Source: Pseudomonas sp. TH41 (lineage in GTDB: Bacteria; Pseudomonadota; Gammaproteobacteria; Pseudomonadales; Pseudomonadaceae). Taken from it: a DNA stretch of 64,000 bases. The notes below the pieces were generated by a model. The model did no database searches, was not told where the DNA came from, and saw nothing but the letters and a program-made list of their open reading frames with translations. The translations under genes were made by a program, and so were the position numbers. Positions 33,813 through 41,675 of this stretch are shown piece by piece (position 1 is the stretch's first letter; each line of letters opens with the position of its first letter). The stretch is from NCBI RefSeq assembly GCF_016650695.1, contig NZ_JAEKFH010000003.1, positions 1,074,001-1,138,000 of the forward strand, written 5' to 3'.

Positions 33813-35243
33813 ATGCACACGACGCCCCTTTACCGTCAGTTAGCCAACCACTACCTCGACGCAATCCGTAGCGGCACCCTGAAAACCGGTGAACGGTTTC
33901 CCTCCATTCGGCTGATGATGGAAAAGCACGCCGTCAGTCTGTCGACCGCGGTGCAGGTCTGCCGGGAACTGGAGGACTATGGCGTGTTGGAGGCCCGTCC
34001 GCGCTCCGGCAACTACATTCGCCAGCCCGACACATTGCCCAAACCCACCCCGATCGCCCCGCCCACACCGTTGGATACCGGCGTTTACGTCGGCATTCAC
34101 GAACAGGTTTCGTCGGTGCTCAAGGCCAGTCAGCGCGCGATGATCAAGGTCAATTTCGCCAGCGCCTACTGCGCTCCGGAACTCTATCCGCTGAAAACCC
34201 TGCAGGATCATATGATCAAGGCGTTGCGCCAGGATCAACACTTGCTGGGTGCGCCAGGGTCGACCTGCGGCAACCTTGCATTGCGCAATATCCTCGCCCG
34301 ACGAGCACTGACGGCCAAAACCAATGTGGCAGCCGAGCGAATTGTGATCACCAACGGCGCAACCGAAGCGATTAACCTCGCCTTGCGCGCGGTCACTCAA
34401 CCCGGCGACACCGTGGCCGTGGAGTCGCCAACCTTTTACGGTCTGCTGCAAACGCTCGAAAGCCTGAACCTGCGCGTGCTCGAAGTCCCGGCGACGGCCC
34501 ACTCGGGGATCAACCTGTTCGCGCTCGAACAGCTATTGCGGGGTCCCGAACGGATTCAGGCGCTGATCGTCATCCCCAATCTGCAAAATCCGCTGGGCAG
34601 CATCATGCCCGACGTCAACAAGGCGCGACTGGTGCAACTGTGCGCCGAACACAACACCGTACTGATCGAAGACGACACCTACGGCGATCTGGTCGACACG
34701 GAACAGCCGCTGTCCACGCTGAAACATTGGGACCGCGCCGATAACCTGATCTATTGCGCCTCGCTGAACAAAACCCTCGCACCGGGCATGCGCCTGGGCT
34801 GGATCAGCGCGGGGAAATGGCACGACCGCGTGGAGATGCTCAAACACACTCAGTCCCGTGGCTGCGAAGCGTTGTCGCAACTGGCGGTCAGTGCGTTCAT
34901 GAAGACACCGTCCTACGAACGCTACCTGCGCCGCTTGAGAAAAATCCTCACGCAACAACGCCAACAAATGAGCGCGGCGATTACCCGCTATTTTCCCGAG
35001 GGCACCCGCGTGACCAACCCTCAGGGCGGTACGTTGTTATGGGTCGAACTGCCGCGCCACCATTCGTCCATGGTGTTTTTCCATGAGGCGTTGAAGGTCG
35101 GCATCCAGATTTCGCCGGGGGATATCTTTTCAAACGCCAAACGCTTCAATCACTTTGTGCGCATCGGTTGTGGTGCGCCGTACTCACCGCGGATTGATGA
35201 AGCCATGGCGACCCTCGGACAACTCCTCAAACACCAGCGATAA
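33813..35243 (+). CDS. MocR-type regulator (GntR HTH fused to class I aminotransferase domain)
   Basis: 476 residues. GntR-type winged helix at about 5-70 (LYRQLANHYLDAIRSGTLKT, PSIRLMMEKHAVSLSTAVQV), a proline-rich linker (about 74-92), then a fold-type I aminotransferase domain with the PLP lysine in YCASLNKTLAPGMRLGW. MocR proteins bind PLP-amino-acid adducts as effectors. It marks the left edge of the biosynthetic cluster and converges on it. Its promoter region holds an inverted repeat over the ribosome site. It differs in sequence from the second MocR protein at 44793, so the cluster probably has two regulators. Confidence 0.9.
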   Translation: MHTTPLYRQLANHYLDAIRSGTLKTGERFPSIRLMMEKHAVSLSTAVQVCRELEDYGVLEARPRSGNYIRQPDTLPKPTPIAPPTPLDTGVYVGIHEQVSSVLKASQRAMIKVNFASAYCAPELYPLKTLQDHMIKALRQDQHLLGAPGSTCGNLALRNILARRALTAKTNVAAERIVITNGATEAINLALRAVTQPGDTVAVESPTFYGLLQTLESLNLRVLEVPATAHSGINLFALEQLLRGPERIQALIVIPNLQNPLGSIMPDVNKARLVQLCAEHNTVLIEDDTYGDLVDTEQPLSTLKHWDRADNLIYCASLNKTLAPGMRLGWISAGKWHDRVEMLKHTQSRGCEALSQLAVSAFMKTPSYERYLRRLRKILTQQRQQMSAAITRYFPEGTRVTNPQGGTLLWVELPRHHSSMVFFHEALKVGIQISPGDIFSNAKRFNHFVRIGCGAPYSPRIDEAMATLGQLLKHQR

Positions 35244-35252
35244 ACACAAATC

Positions 35253-35356
35253 CTGTAGGAGCGAGCTTGCTCGCGAAGAACGTTAACGATAACGCGTTCT
35301 TCCTGAATGAATATGTTGTCATCAAGTCCTTCGCGAGCAAGCTCGCTCCTACAGGG
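35253..35356. repeat. REPIN with conserved spacer (inverted)
   Basis: Arms CTGTAGGAGCGAGCTTGCTC (35254-35273) and CGCGAGCAAGCTCGCTCCTA (35333-35352). The spacer contains AACGTTAACGATAACGCGTT, the complement of the spacer in the REPINs at 30067 and 31400. It sits between convergent genes at the left end of the cluster. Confidence 0.87.
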
Positions 35357-35366
35357 GCCAGGGGGT

Positions 35367-36167
35367 TTAGAGAGGGTTCTGATGCAGGCAGATGATGTGC
35401 GGATCATCATTCCAATGGGGGAATCGTTCAGCAATCAGCGGGTCATGGCCGGGGATCACATGGTCTTCGCCGTCGGCCAGGCTATCGATCAAGCTGAACG
35501 CCTCAAGCGTCTGCGCCAAGTCATCAAGGATCGGAAACGGGCTGCGCTGCCGAATGTTCGCCCACAAATGTGCCGCATCCGAGGCCAGCACAATCCACCC
35601 GCGCGCGGTTGCCACCCGCACCACCTGGCTGCCCGGCGTATGCCCCCCCACCGGGTGCAAGGTTACGCCGGGCATCACTTCGACAGTGCCGGTGTGCAAA
35701 CGCATCCGACCTTCGAACAGCGGCGGTAGCGCCGACATCACGTCATCGACCTCGTAGGTTTTGTTCACCGTGCGATGGGCCATTTTCGGCCCGGTGCAGA
35801 AGCGCAGTTCCGCTTCCTGCAAATGCACCGTGGCCTTCGGAAACAGCCCCAGGTTGCCGGCATGATCCCAGTGCAAATGCGTGAGGATCAGGTTCTCGAC
35901 GTGTACCGGATCGATATCCAGTTGGCGCAGGGATTCTTCGGGCAAGCGATACATCTGACGGTTGCGTCGATCCGCCGTGGCCGGTTGAAAGCAGGTGTCG
36001 ACCACGATCACCTGCTGTTCATTGCGGATGACCCAGAAGTAGTAGTCCAACGGCATCGCCGCATTCGGATCACCACAGCAGGCGTCGTAAAGAAAGTTCT
36101 CCCGGGCGGTGCGCTGGGCATTGGCGCCGACACGGATGGCGAACACTTCGTACACAGGAACGGACAT
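35367..36167 (-). CDS. Metallo-beta-lactamase-fold hydrolase (N-acyl homoserine lactonase-like)
   Basis: 266 residues. The zinc motif HxHxDH is in LTHLHWDHAGN; further ligand histidines occur in GGHTPGS and VIPGHDP, and an aspartate in LASDAAHLW. The layout fits the AiiA-like lactonase branch, but many members hydrolyse other esters or thioesters. ATG at 36167 follows AGGAGGTGAAT; a GTG two codons earlier is less likely. It is the last gene of the six-gene downstream operon, 13 bases after the di-iron oxygenase. In this context it may hydrolyse a pathway intermediate or protect the host; acyl-homoserine lactone degradation is not supported by context. Confidence 0.8.
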   Translation of the reverse strand: MSVPVYEVFAIRVGANAQRTARENFLYDACCGDPNAAMPLDYYFWVIRNEQQVIVVDTCFQPATADRRNRQMYRLPEESLRQLDIDPVHVENLILTHLHWDHAGNLGLFPKATVHLQEAELRFCTGPKMAHRTVNKTYEVDDVMSALPPLFEGRMRLHTGTVEVMPGVTLHPVGGHTPGSQVVRVATARGWIVLASDAAHLWANIRQRSPFPILDDLAQTLEAFSLIDSLADGEDHVIPGHDPLIAERFPHWNDDPHIICLHQNPL

Positions 36168-36180
36168 ATTCACCTCCTGA

Positions 36181-37140
36181 TCAGGCCACGGCGGCGGCGT
36201 TGAGGGTCGGGCGGAAGTCGAAATCGATCTCGTCGCAAATGCCCAGATCCTGCGCCAGACGATGCAGGCCGCTGTAATCGCGCATGATCGTCGCGTTCTT
36301 GTTGCGCTCCTGAGTGTCGGCGATGATCAGGGCCGCGTCCTCGACCCCCAGCTGCGTCAGGATCGCCTCCCACATCGAGTAGTCCTGGGCGATAAAGGCA
36401 CTCAGTGCCACCGACAATGTACGTGCGAAAAACGTTCGCTGAGTCGGCTCCATGTTCGCGTACATGACCTTCGCCACTTCGGCGAGCACCTTGCTGTGGG
36501 CATACTCGTCGCGGTTATGCAGCTCGGCCACGCGACGGTTTTGCGGTTGAATCGTCTGATCGTCAGCCAACAAATCCAGATAGGCGTTGACGCTGATCTC
36601 CGCCACCACCGCAAAGGTGATGGCCGCCAGGTCTCGCTGCCACTGCTCGGGCAGTTCTTCGCGCAGCGCAGCCAGGCGCAGATACGTGACCGATGGCGGC
36701 AAATCCAGATCCTGATCCAGTGCCCGCTCGACCTTGGTGCGTTCGATAGCCCGCAGGTGCATGAGCGTGTGGTAATGCTCGTCGATCAAGGTTTGCTGCA
36801 TCGCCTCGCGGAAATGCCAGTCGTCCTTGCCCAGGTACTGATTGGCAATAACGCTCAGCGCCGGGTTCACCACGTGTTCTTCAGCGGTCACCGTGCGCAG
36901 GTTGTAGCCGATCCAGCCCCAGGTCACCACGGTGCTTTTGAGTTCATCGCTCAGGGCCTGGAATTTCGGGTGATGGAAAAACGGCACCATGCACTCGGGA
37001 TAATCCGGGCGTGCCGGGTCAAACGCTTCGCTGATTTCAGCCTTGTCCGGCGCACAGACCGTGGCTCGTTTAGTCCACGCCTGATTCAGACGTATCACCA
37101 GTTGATGATCGACCTTGGCGATCTCGATTGCTGTTTGCAT
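36181..37140 (-). CDS. AurF-type di-iron N-oxygenase
   Basis: 319 residues, helical. Candidate metal ligands are E87, E121, H124, E181, H208, E212 and H215. From the second ligand on, the spacings (3, 57, 27, 4, 3) equal those I recall for the crystal structure of AurF (E136, H139, E196, H223, E227, H230), and the first spacing is 34 against 35. The key segments are TAEEHVV, LIDEHYHTLMH, AEISVNAYLD and LHNRDEYAHSKV. AurF and CmlI oxidise aryl amines to nitro groups; relatives N-oxygenate aliphatic amines. Here an aliphatic amino acid intermediate is the likely substrate. It lies between the 2-oxoglutarate oxygenase and the hydrolase. Confidence 0.85.
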   Translation of the reverse strand: MQTAIEIAKVDHQLVIRLNQAWTKRATVCAPDKAEISEAFDPARPDYPECMVPFFHHPKFQALSDELKSTVVTWGWIGYNLRTVTAEEHVVNPALSVIANQYLGKDDWHFREAMQQTLIDEHYHTLMHLRAIERTKVERALDQDLDLPPSVTYLRLAALREELPEQWQRDLAAITFAVVAEISVNAYLDLLADDQTIQPQNRRVAELHNRDEYAHSKVLAEVAKVMYANMEPTQRTFFARTLSVALSAFIAQDYSMWEAILTQLGVEDAALIIADTQERNKNATIMRDYSGLHRLAQDLGICDEIDFDFRPTLNAAAVA

Positions 37141-37207
37141 GACGCGTTACCTGTAAGACGCGTACCCGCTACGGGGTACGCCGATGGAAAATTGGGCGAC
37201 GGATAAA

Positions 37208-37966
37208 TCAGGCCAGCCAGTAGCGGGTCAGGTTTCGCGCCGGGTCAGTGTATCGACTGCGGGCGTGAATCATTCGCCAGTTGTCCCAAATCAGCATGCA
37301 GTCGTCGGGAATTAGCACCGGAGTGTTGTGTCGCACGAAATATTCCTCACCCAACACCGCAAACCGGGCCAATGGCAACGAGCTGTTGGCGACCAGCGAT
37401 TGCTGCAGATCTTCCTTGGACGGGTTCACATCGCCGTAGTGAAACTGGTTGTAGCTGAAGCGGAAAATGTCCCCCGCTTCGGTAGGCGTCAGGATGTATT
37501 CCTTGACCCGGCGCTGCGCGGCTTCCCCAGGTTTGGCGGTGGCAACGAATTCCACGGGGGTTTCGTCGATCCACGTGCGCAACTCGGGCTCGGTGCGTTC
37601 GAGAAACGCCAGGAACTCGTAACCGTCCACCAGTCCTGTATGCCCTCCGCCGCAGGTTGCCTGTTGATGACAATGCAACGCCAGGTAGCGCGGTGGCGGT
37701 CCGTAAACCGGCGCTTCGGTGTGCGGGCCAATACCGTTCATGCTCTGGGAATAAGGCAAATCTTCGTATCCCGGCTTGCGGGTGATGGCGAAGGCCATTT
37801 GCCCGTTGAACTGCGGAATGATCGGGCCGAAGTCATGCAACGTGCCTACGACGTCATTGGCGAATTCGTCCGGTGTCAGCACCGTCCAGCCTCGCGCCGA
37901 CAATTCTTCATGGCGATGGCCCAGCACTACGTAAGGTTTAGACGCAACAATCCCTTGATCTGACAT
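37208..37966 (-). CDS. Fe(II)/2-oxoglutarate-dependent oxygenase (TauD/clavaminate-synthase-like)
   Basis: 252 residues, a double-stranded beta-helix oxygenase. The iron-binding triad is probably H82-T-E84 (GPHTEAPVY) and H234 (WRMIHARSRYTDP); the 2-oxoglutarate arginine is probably R248. The HxE form, with Glu for Asp, is typical of the clavaminate-synthase/VioC/AsnO group, which hydroxylates or desaturates free amino acids. At 252 residues it is shorter than VioC, so it is a divergent member. The start at 37966 has CAGGAA upstream. It is 21 bases from the aminotransferase gene on one side and 67 from the di-iron oxygenase on the other. Confidence 0.83.
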   Translation of the reverse strand: MSDQGIVASKPYVVLGHRHEELSARGWTVLTPDEFANDVVGTLHDFGPIIPQFNGQMAFAITRKPGYEDLPYSQSMNGIGPHTEAPVYGPPPRYLALHCHQQATCGGGHTGLVDGYEFLAFLERTEPELRTWIDETPVEFVATAKPGEAAQRRVKEYILTPTEAGDIFRFSYNQFHYGDVNPSKEDLQQSLVANSSLPLARFAVLGEEYFVRHNTPVLIPDDCMLIWDNWRMIHARSRYTDPARNLTRYWLA

Positions 37967-37987
37967 GGTGATGTTCCTGGCTGATGA

Positions 37988-38860
37988 TCAGGCGTTGACG
38001 GTTGAGGTGTAAGCGGCAATGAGTTCACTGCAGGCAGTGCCCGGTTGATAGCGTTGTTCATCGATGCTCTGCACGGGCGTGATTTCGGCGGCGGTGCCCG
38101 TCAGAAAACACTCGTCGAAGTCGCCAAGTTCTGTAGGAACAATGGTTCTTTCGACCACCTGGTAATCCAGTGCCTTGGCCAGCTCGATGACGGTCTGGCG
38201 GGTAATACCATTAAGAAAACAATCCGGCACGGGGGTGTGCAATGTCCGGCCTTTGACGAAGAACACGTTGGCGCTGGTGGATTCGGCGATGTTGCCGCGC
38301 CAGTCGAGCATCAACGCATCGTGATAGCCGGTGTTTTCAGCATCGTGCTTGCTGAGTGTGGCGATCTGATAATGGCCAGACGCCTTGGCTTCGAAGGGGC
38401 TGCTGCTCGGCGGCGGACGGCGCCACTGGGCAGTCTTCAAACGGATCCCGGCCATGCGCGCCGCCGGGTCGAAATAGCTCGGCCATTGCCAGCAGGCGAT
38501 CGCCATATGCACGCTGTTGAAGCGGGCCGAGGTGGAAATCATTTCACTGCCGCGCCAGGCCACCGGCCGCAGATAACCGTCGACCACGTTGTTGCGGCGC
38601 AGCAGTTCATGACTGGCGGCTTCCAGTTCGGCAAGTTCATAGGGAATGACGAAATCCATCAACGTCGCCGAGCGATACAGACGCTTGCTGTGTTCGCGCA
38701 GTTTGAAGATCTTGCCGTTGTAGACGCGCTCCCCTTCGTACACCGTGCTTGCGTAATGCAGGCCATGCGTCAGCACATGCAGTTGCGCCCGGGACCACTC
38801 GACGAACTCGCCGTCGAGCCAGATAAAGCCTTCTCGCTGATCAAACGGAATACTGCTCAT
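37988..38860 (-). CDS. Class IV aminotransferase (branched-chain, IlvE-like)
   Basis: 290 residues, fold-type IV PLP enzyme. The Schiff-base lysine is K159 in SPFEAKASGHYQIA, and the usual HGLHYASTVYEGER and ESTSANVFFVKGRTL segments are present. The length is slightly short of E. coli IlvE. In this operon it probably acts on a pathway-specific amino or keto acid and not in housekeeping valine, leucine and isoleucine synthesis. AGGAG is upstream of the ATG. It sits 24 bases after the aminomutase-like gene, supporting sequential action or supply of a 2-keto acid. Confidence 0.88.
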   Translation of the reverse strand: MSSIPFDQREGFIWLDGEFVEWSRAQLHVLTHGLHYASTVYEGERVYNGKIFKLREHSKRLYRSATLMDFVIPYELAELEAASHELLRRNNVVDGYLRPVAWRGSEMISTSARFNSVHMAIACWQWPSYFDPAARMAGIRLKTAQWRRPPPSSSPFEAKASGHYQIATLSKHDAENTGYHDALMLDWRGNIAESTSANVFFVKGRTLHTPVPDCFLNGITRQTVIELAKALDYQVVERTIVPTELGDFDECFLTGTAAEITPVQSIDEQRYQPGTACSELIAAYTSTVNA

Positions 38861-38884
38861 GTCCTTATCTCCTGATGAATCGTC

Positions 38885-40225
38885 CTACGCCGTTTCCAGC
38901 AGGACCGGTATTAATTCGGGGGCGGCCACCGGCTCGGTCTGAAAGAAGAACGAGCGCTCACCAAACGCCGGCCGCAGCTCATCGAACCAGGTCGCCTGCG
39001 GATCGAATCGCGCATAGAACGTTCGCAGTACCCATTGCGGATCGCGGGCCTGGAGAAACTGCAGCACAAAGACTTTTTCCCCGGCGACGGTCTCGATACC
39101 GTTGATCAACACCTTGCCGTAGAAGGTGCTCATGGAAGGCCCGCGAACCGTGCGTGCCAGCCCCGACACTGTTCGATAGGCCGCCTGAAAGATCTCGAAC
39201 GCGCGAGCCAGTGGCATCGCGAAGTAGTGGCTGGGGCCGGTATCGCGCTCGACGAACAGGTAATAAGGCACTGCGCCGAGTCGAACGCCTTCGGTCCAGA
39301 GCGCAGCCCAATCGGCGGGGTTTTCGTTGATGTGCCGTATCAGGGGGGCCTGCATGCGCAAGGTCGCACCGGTGGAACGGATGCGTTCGACGGCCTGGCG
39401 AGCGATGTCCTGGCGGATCTCCACCGGGTGGTTGTAGTGGCCCATGATCGAGAGGTTTTTCCCCGCCGCAACAATCCGTTGAAACAGTTCAAGCAGCTCG
39501 GGCGCGTCTTTATCGCTGACAAACCGTTGCGGCCAATACGCCACGGATTTGGTGCCGATACGGATGCTTTTCAGGTGGGGCAGTTCCAGCAGCGGCTCGA
39601 TGTACCCGGCCAGTGAGCGGGTGTTCATGATCATCGGATCGCCGCCGGTGATCAGCACATCGGTCACTTCGGTGTGTACCCACAGGTAACTCACCAATTC
39701 CTGGGATTCGCGCGCGTTGAACTTGAGTTCTTCCTCACCAATGAACTGCGCCCAGCGGAAACAGAACGTGCAGTAGGCGTGACAGGTCTGACCGGCACCG
39801 GGGAAAAACAGCACGGTTTCGCGGTACTTGTGCTGAATGCCCGGAAGGACTTTTCCGTTGAGTGTCACGCCGTTGTGCGTCAACTGGCCGGCTGGATGTG
39901 GGTTCATGCGTAGCCAGATCGCCTCGATCTGACGCTTGATGGCGACGGCATCGTCCCGTTCGATCAGGTGCTTGAGCGAGGCATACTCGTCCGGCAACAA
40001 CATGTCCTTGTGGGGAAAGGTCATGCGGAAAATCGGATCGTCCGGAATGTTGTTCCAGTCGATCAGCGTCCCCAGTACATATTCATTGGTGCGAAATGGC
40101 ATGACCCTAGCGACGACAGTCATGGCTTCCTGCAACGCTGGCGTCAGTTGGTGCCAGTACGGCGTGTCGCGAATGGTGCGTGAGTTATAGGGTTTGTATC
40201 TTTCCTGCTCCGACATTCCCTGCAT
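38885..40225 (-). CDS. Radical SAM aminomutase, KamA-like with altered substrate site
   Basis: 446 residues. The radical SAM cluster motif is C148-x3-C152-x2-C155 (TCHAYCTFC), and the PLP lysine is K371. The fold matches lysine 2,3-aminomutase: LITGGDP, RIGTKS, PYYLFVERD, TVSGLARTV. In clostridial lysine 2,3-aminomutase two aspartates hold the substrate ammonium group; in my by-eye alignment these positions are R327 and R361 here. Glutamate 2,3-aminomutase also lacks those aspartates. I therefore infer a substrate with a side-chain carboxylate or another anionic group, not lysine. EpmB-type elongation-factor modification is unlikely, since the protein sits in a biosynthetic operon. Confidence 0.85.
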   Translation of the reverse strand: MQGMSEQERYKPYNSRTIRDTPYWHQLTPALQEAMTVVARVMPFRTNEYVLGTLIDWNNIPDDPIFRMTFPHKDMLLPDEYASLKHLIERDDAVAIKRQIEAIWLRMNPHPAGQLTHNGVTLNGKVLPGIQHKYRETVLFFPGAGQTCHAYCTFCFRWAQFIGEEELKFNARESQELVSYLWVHTEVTDVLITGGDPMIMNTRSLAGYIEPLLELPHLKSIRIGTKSVAYWPQRFVSDKDAPELLELFQRIVAAGKNLSIMGHYNHPVEIRQDIARQAVERIRSTGATLRMQAPLIRHINENPADWAALWTEGVRLGAVPYYLFVERDTGPSHYFAMPLARAFEIFQAAYRTVSGLARTVRGPSMSTFYGKVLINGIETVAGEKVFVLQFLQARDPQWVLRTFYARFDPQATWFDELRPAFGERSFFFQTEPVAAPELIPVLLETA

Positions 40226-40255
40226 GGCAGCGCTCCTGGTAATTTCCTGGCGTGG

Positions 40256-40900
40256 TTACTGGATGGCAGGCGCTGCGCGCTCTATGTCCATCCATGCCCG
40301 AACGCTGTCGCGATCCCACTGCCGGCGCACGTAAGCGGTCAGTCGCGCGGGAACTTGATCGCCATTGGCGACCAGGCGGTTGAGCATGATTGCCAGGTCC
40401 GTGTCGGCAATGCTCCAATCACCGAACAGATGCTCCGCTCCCCCTTCCAGCAACCGATCGGCGACAAAAAACAGCCTGTCCGCGGCCGCCAGGGCTTCAT
40501 CGGACAGTGGGTTATCTTTTTTGCCGAAATAAATAAGGTCCGCTGGACGCTCTTTGCGAATGACCAACAGATCGCTGCGCAACCAGGCTTGCAGTTGACG
40601 GGCGCGGGCGCGCTGCTTGATGTCCAGCGGGAATAGTTTTTTGTGGCCAGGAGAGAGTTCATCCAGATACTCAGCAATGGCCGACGATTCCGACAATGCA
40701 AAGCCCTCATGAACTAACGTTGGAATTTTGCACGTTAACGATACATCGTGATAAGGCTTGAGATAGTTCTCACGACCTTTCAAATCCACAGTAACCAGAT
40801 CAAACGAAAGTTGTTTTTCTTTCAACGCGACAAATGCCGACATCGCAAATGCACTGACAAAATCCGCACCGACATAGAGTTTAAGTTTCGTGCTTTCCAT
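40256..40900 (-). CDS. Glutathione S-transferase family protein
   Basis: 214 residues. N-terminal thioredoxin-like domain (LKLYVGADFVSAFAMSAFVA; cis-proline in CKIPTLVH; glutathione-binding ESSAIAEYLDE) and C-terminal helical domain (HLFGDWSIADTDLAIMLNRL). An S-S/F-A-M motif replaces the usual catalytic Ser-Pro near residue 16. First gene of the downstream operon (to the MBL-fold gene). ATG at 40900 is preceded by GGAG; the longer frame is rejected. A GST beside an N-oxygenase may conjugate or reduce a reactive nitroso or epoxide intermediate; this is inference. Confidence 0.85.
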   Translation of the reverse strand: MESTKLKLYVGADFVSAFAMSAFVALKEKQLSFDLVTVDLKGRENYLKPYHDVSLTCKIPTLVHEGFALSESSAIAEYLDELSPGHKKLFPLDIKQRARARQLQAWLRSDLLVIRKERPADLIYFGKKDNPLSDEALAAADRLFFVADRLLEGGAEHLFGDWSIADTDLAIMLNRLVANGDQVPARLTAYVRRQWDRDSVRAWMDIERAAPAIQ

Positions 40901-40977
40901 AGACCACTCCATTTCATTAACTGCGCTGGTTAATAGGCATTGGAAGTGATCGTAATTAGTTGACTGGACGCTGAATA

Positions 40978-41026
40978 GATACAGAAATTGCCTGTTTCTA
41001 TCGATACAGAAAGTACTCACAGGCAA
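40978..41026. promoter_or_regulatory. Candidate operator region for the GST-to-MBL operon
   Basis: Two exact direct repeats GATACAGAAA (40978-40987 and 41003-41012), 25 bases apart, plus a perfect inverted repeat TTGCCTGT (40988-40995) / ACAGGCAA (41019-41026) interleaved with them. The region lies 77-126 bases upstream of the GST start and just beyond the terminator of the preceding operon. MocR proteins are known to bind paired direct repeats, so one of the two flanking MocR regulators is a good candidate. Confidence 0.55.
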
Positions 41027-41065
41027 ACCGACAGCCAGGTCGGGAGCGCTCGACAGAAACGAAAA

Positions 41066-41093
41066 AAGGGAGTCTGCGGACGCCGACTCCCTT
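41066..41093 (-). terminator. Rho-independent terminator between the two cluster operons
   Basis: Perfect 9-base stem AAGGGAGTC / GACTCCCTT with a 10-base loop; on the minus strand it is followed by TTTT. It ends the MFS-to-cupin operon 18 bases after the cupin stop and separates it from the GST-led operon. Confidence 0.85.
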
Positions 41094-41110
41094 GGGCAAA
41101 ACGAAGGACA

Positions 41111-41593
41111 TTACGCTTGAGTGATCAGCCCGTGGCTGTCGGCAAAATTCGAAAGCAGCGCCATTTGCGGCATGTTGCTCATGTTCAACATCGCCAGCGG
41201 CTCAACGGCGCTGGTGTTGACGAACCCGTGTTTCGTCCAGGCCGGCACCAACAGCACGTCGCCAATGCTGACGGTCACTTCATCAGCGTCGCCCAACGTC
41301 AATGCACCGCGGCCGGACTGAATAACGAACAGGTGCCACCAGGAATGGGCGTGCCCGTTCAGTACAGCGCCTGGTTTCAACCATTGCATGGCCATGGCCA
41401 TACCCGGTGTCACTTCGCATCCCTTGATGCTTTTGTCGTGGGCCAGGGCGACGATATCCACCTCACTGGCCTCTAGGGATTTACGCATATCCGCTAGTTC
41501 AGCACCTTTCCACACCCGAGGACTGAGCGTTTGATGGTGCAAACTTTGACGAAAGTCTTTATATGAAAAAAACGCACCCTGAAAGTTATCCAT
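41111..41593 (-). CDS. Cupin-domain protein
   Basis: 160 residues with one cupin barrel: motif 1 about GAVLNGHAHSWWHLFVIQSG, motif 2 about GDVLLVPAWTKHGFVNTS. Possible metal histidines are H80, H82 (HAHSWWH) and H122. The protein may be a small oxygenase, isomerase or binding protein. ATG at 41593 follows GGAG; the frame remains open upstream. Last gene of the upstream operon, followed at once by a terminator. Its specific step in the pathway is unknown. Confidence 0.78.
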   Translation of the reverse strand: MDNFQGAFFSYKDFRQSLHHQTLSPRVWKGAELADMRKSLEASEVDIVALAHDKSIKGCEVTPGMAMAMQWLKPGAVLNGHAHSWWHLFVIQSGRGALTLGDADEVTVSIGDVLLVPAWTKHGFVNTSAVEPLAMLNMSNMPQMALLSNFADSHGLITQA

Positions 41594-41675
41594 CCGCACG
41601 CTCCGCGTTGTTCTTACCACTTAAGCGCCGAACTTTAGGTTAACCATTCTGCACTGTAAAGCCGCGCGGATTTAT

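Noticed and set aside
35367..36167. MBL-fold gene as a true quorum-quenching lactonase
   Set aside because: The HxHxDH motif is shared by many hydrolases, and no LuxI/LuxR genes are nearby; the operon context points to a pathway role.
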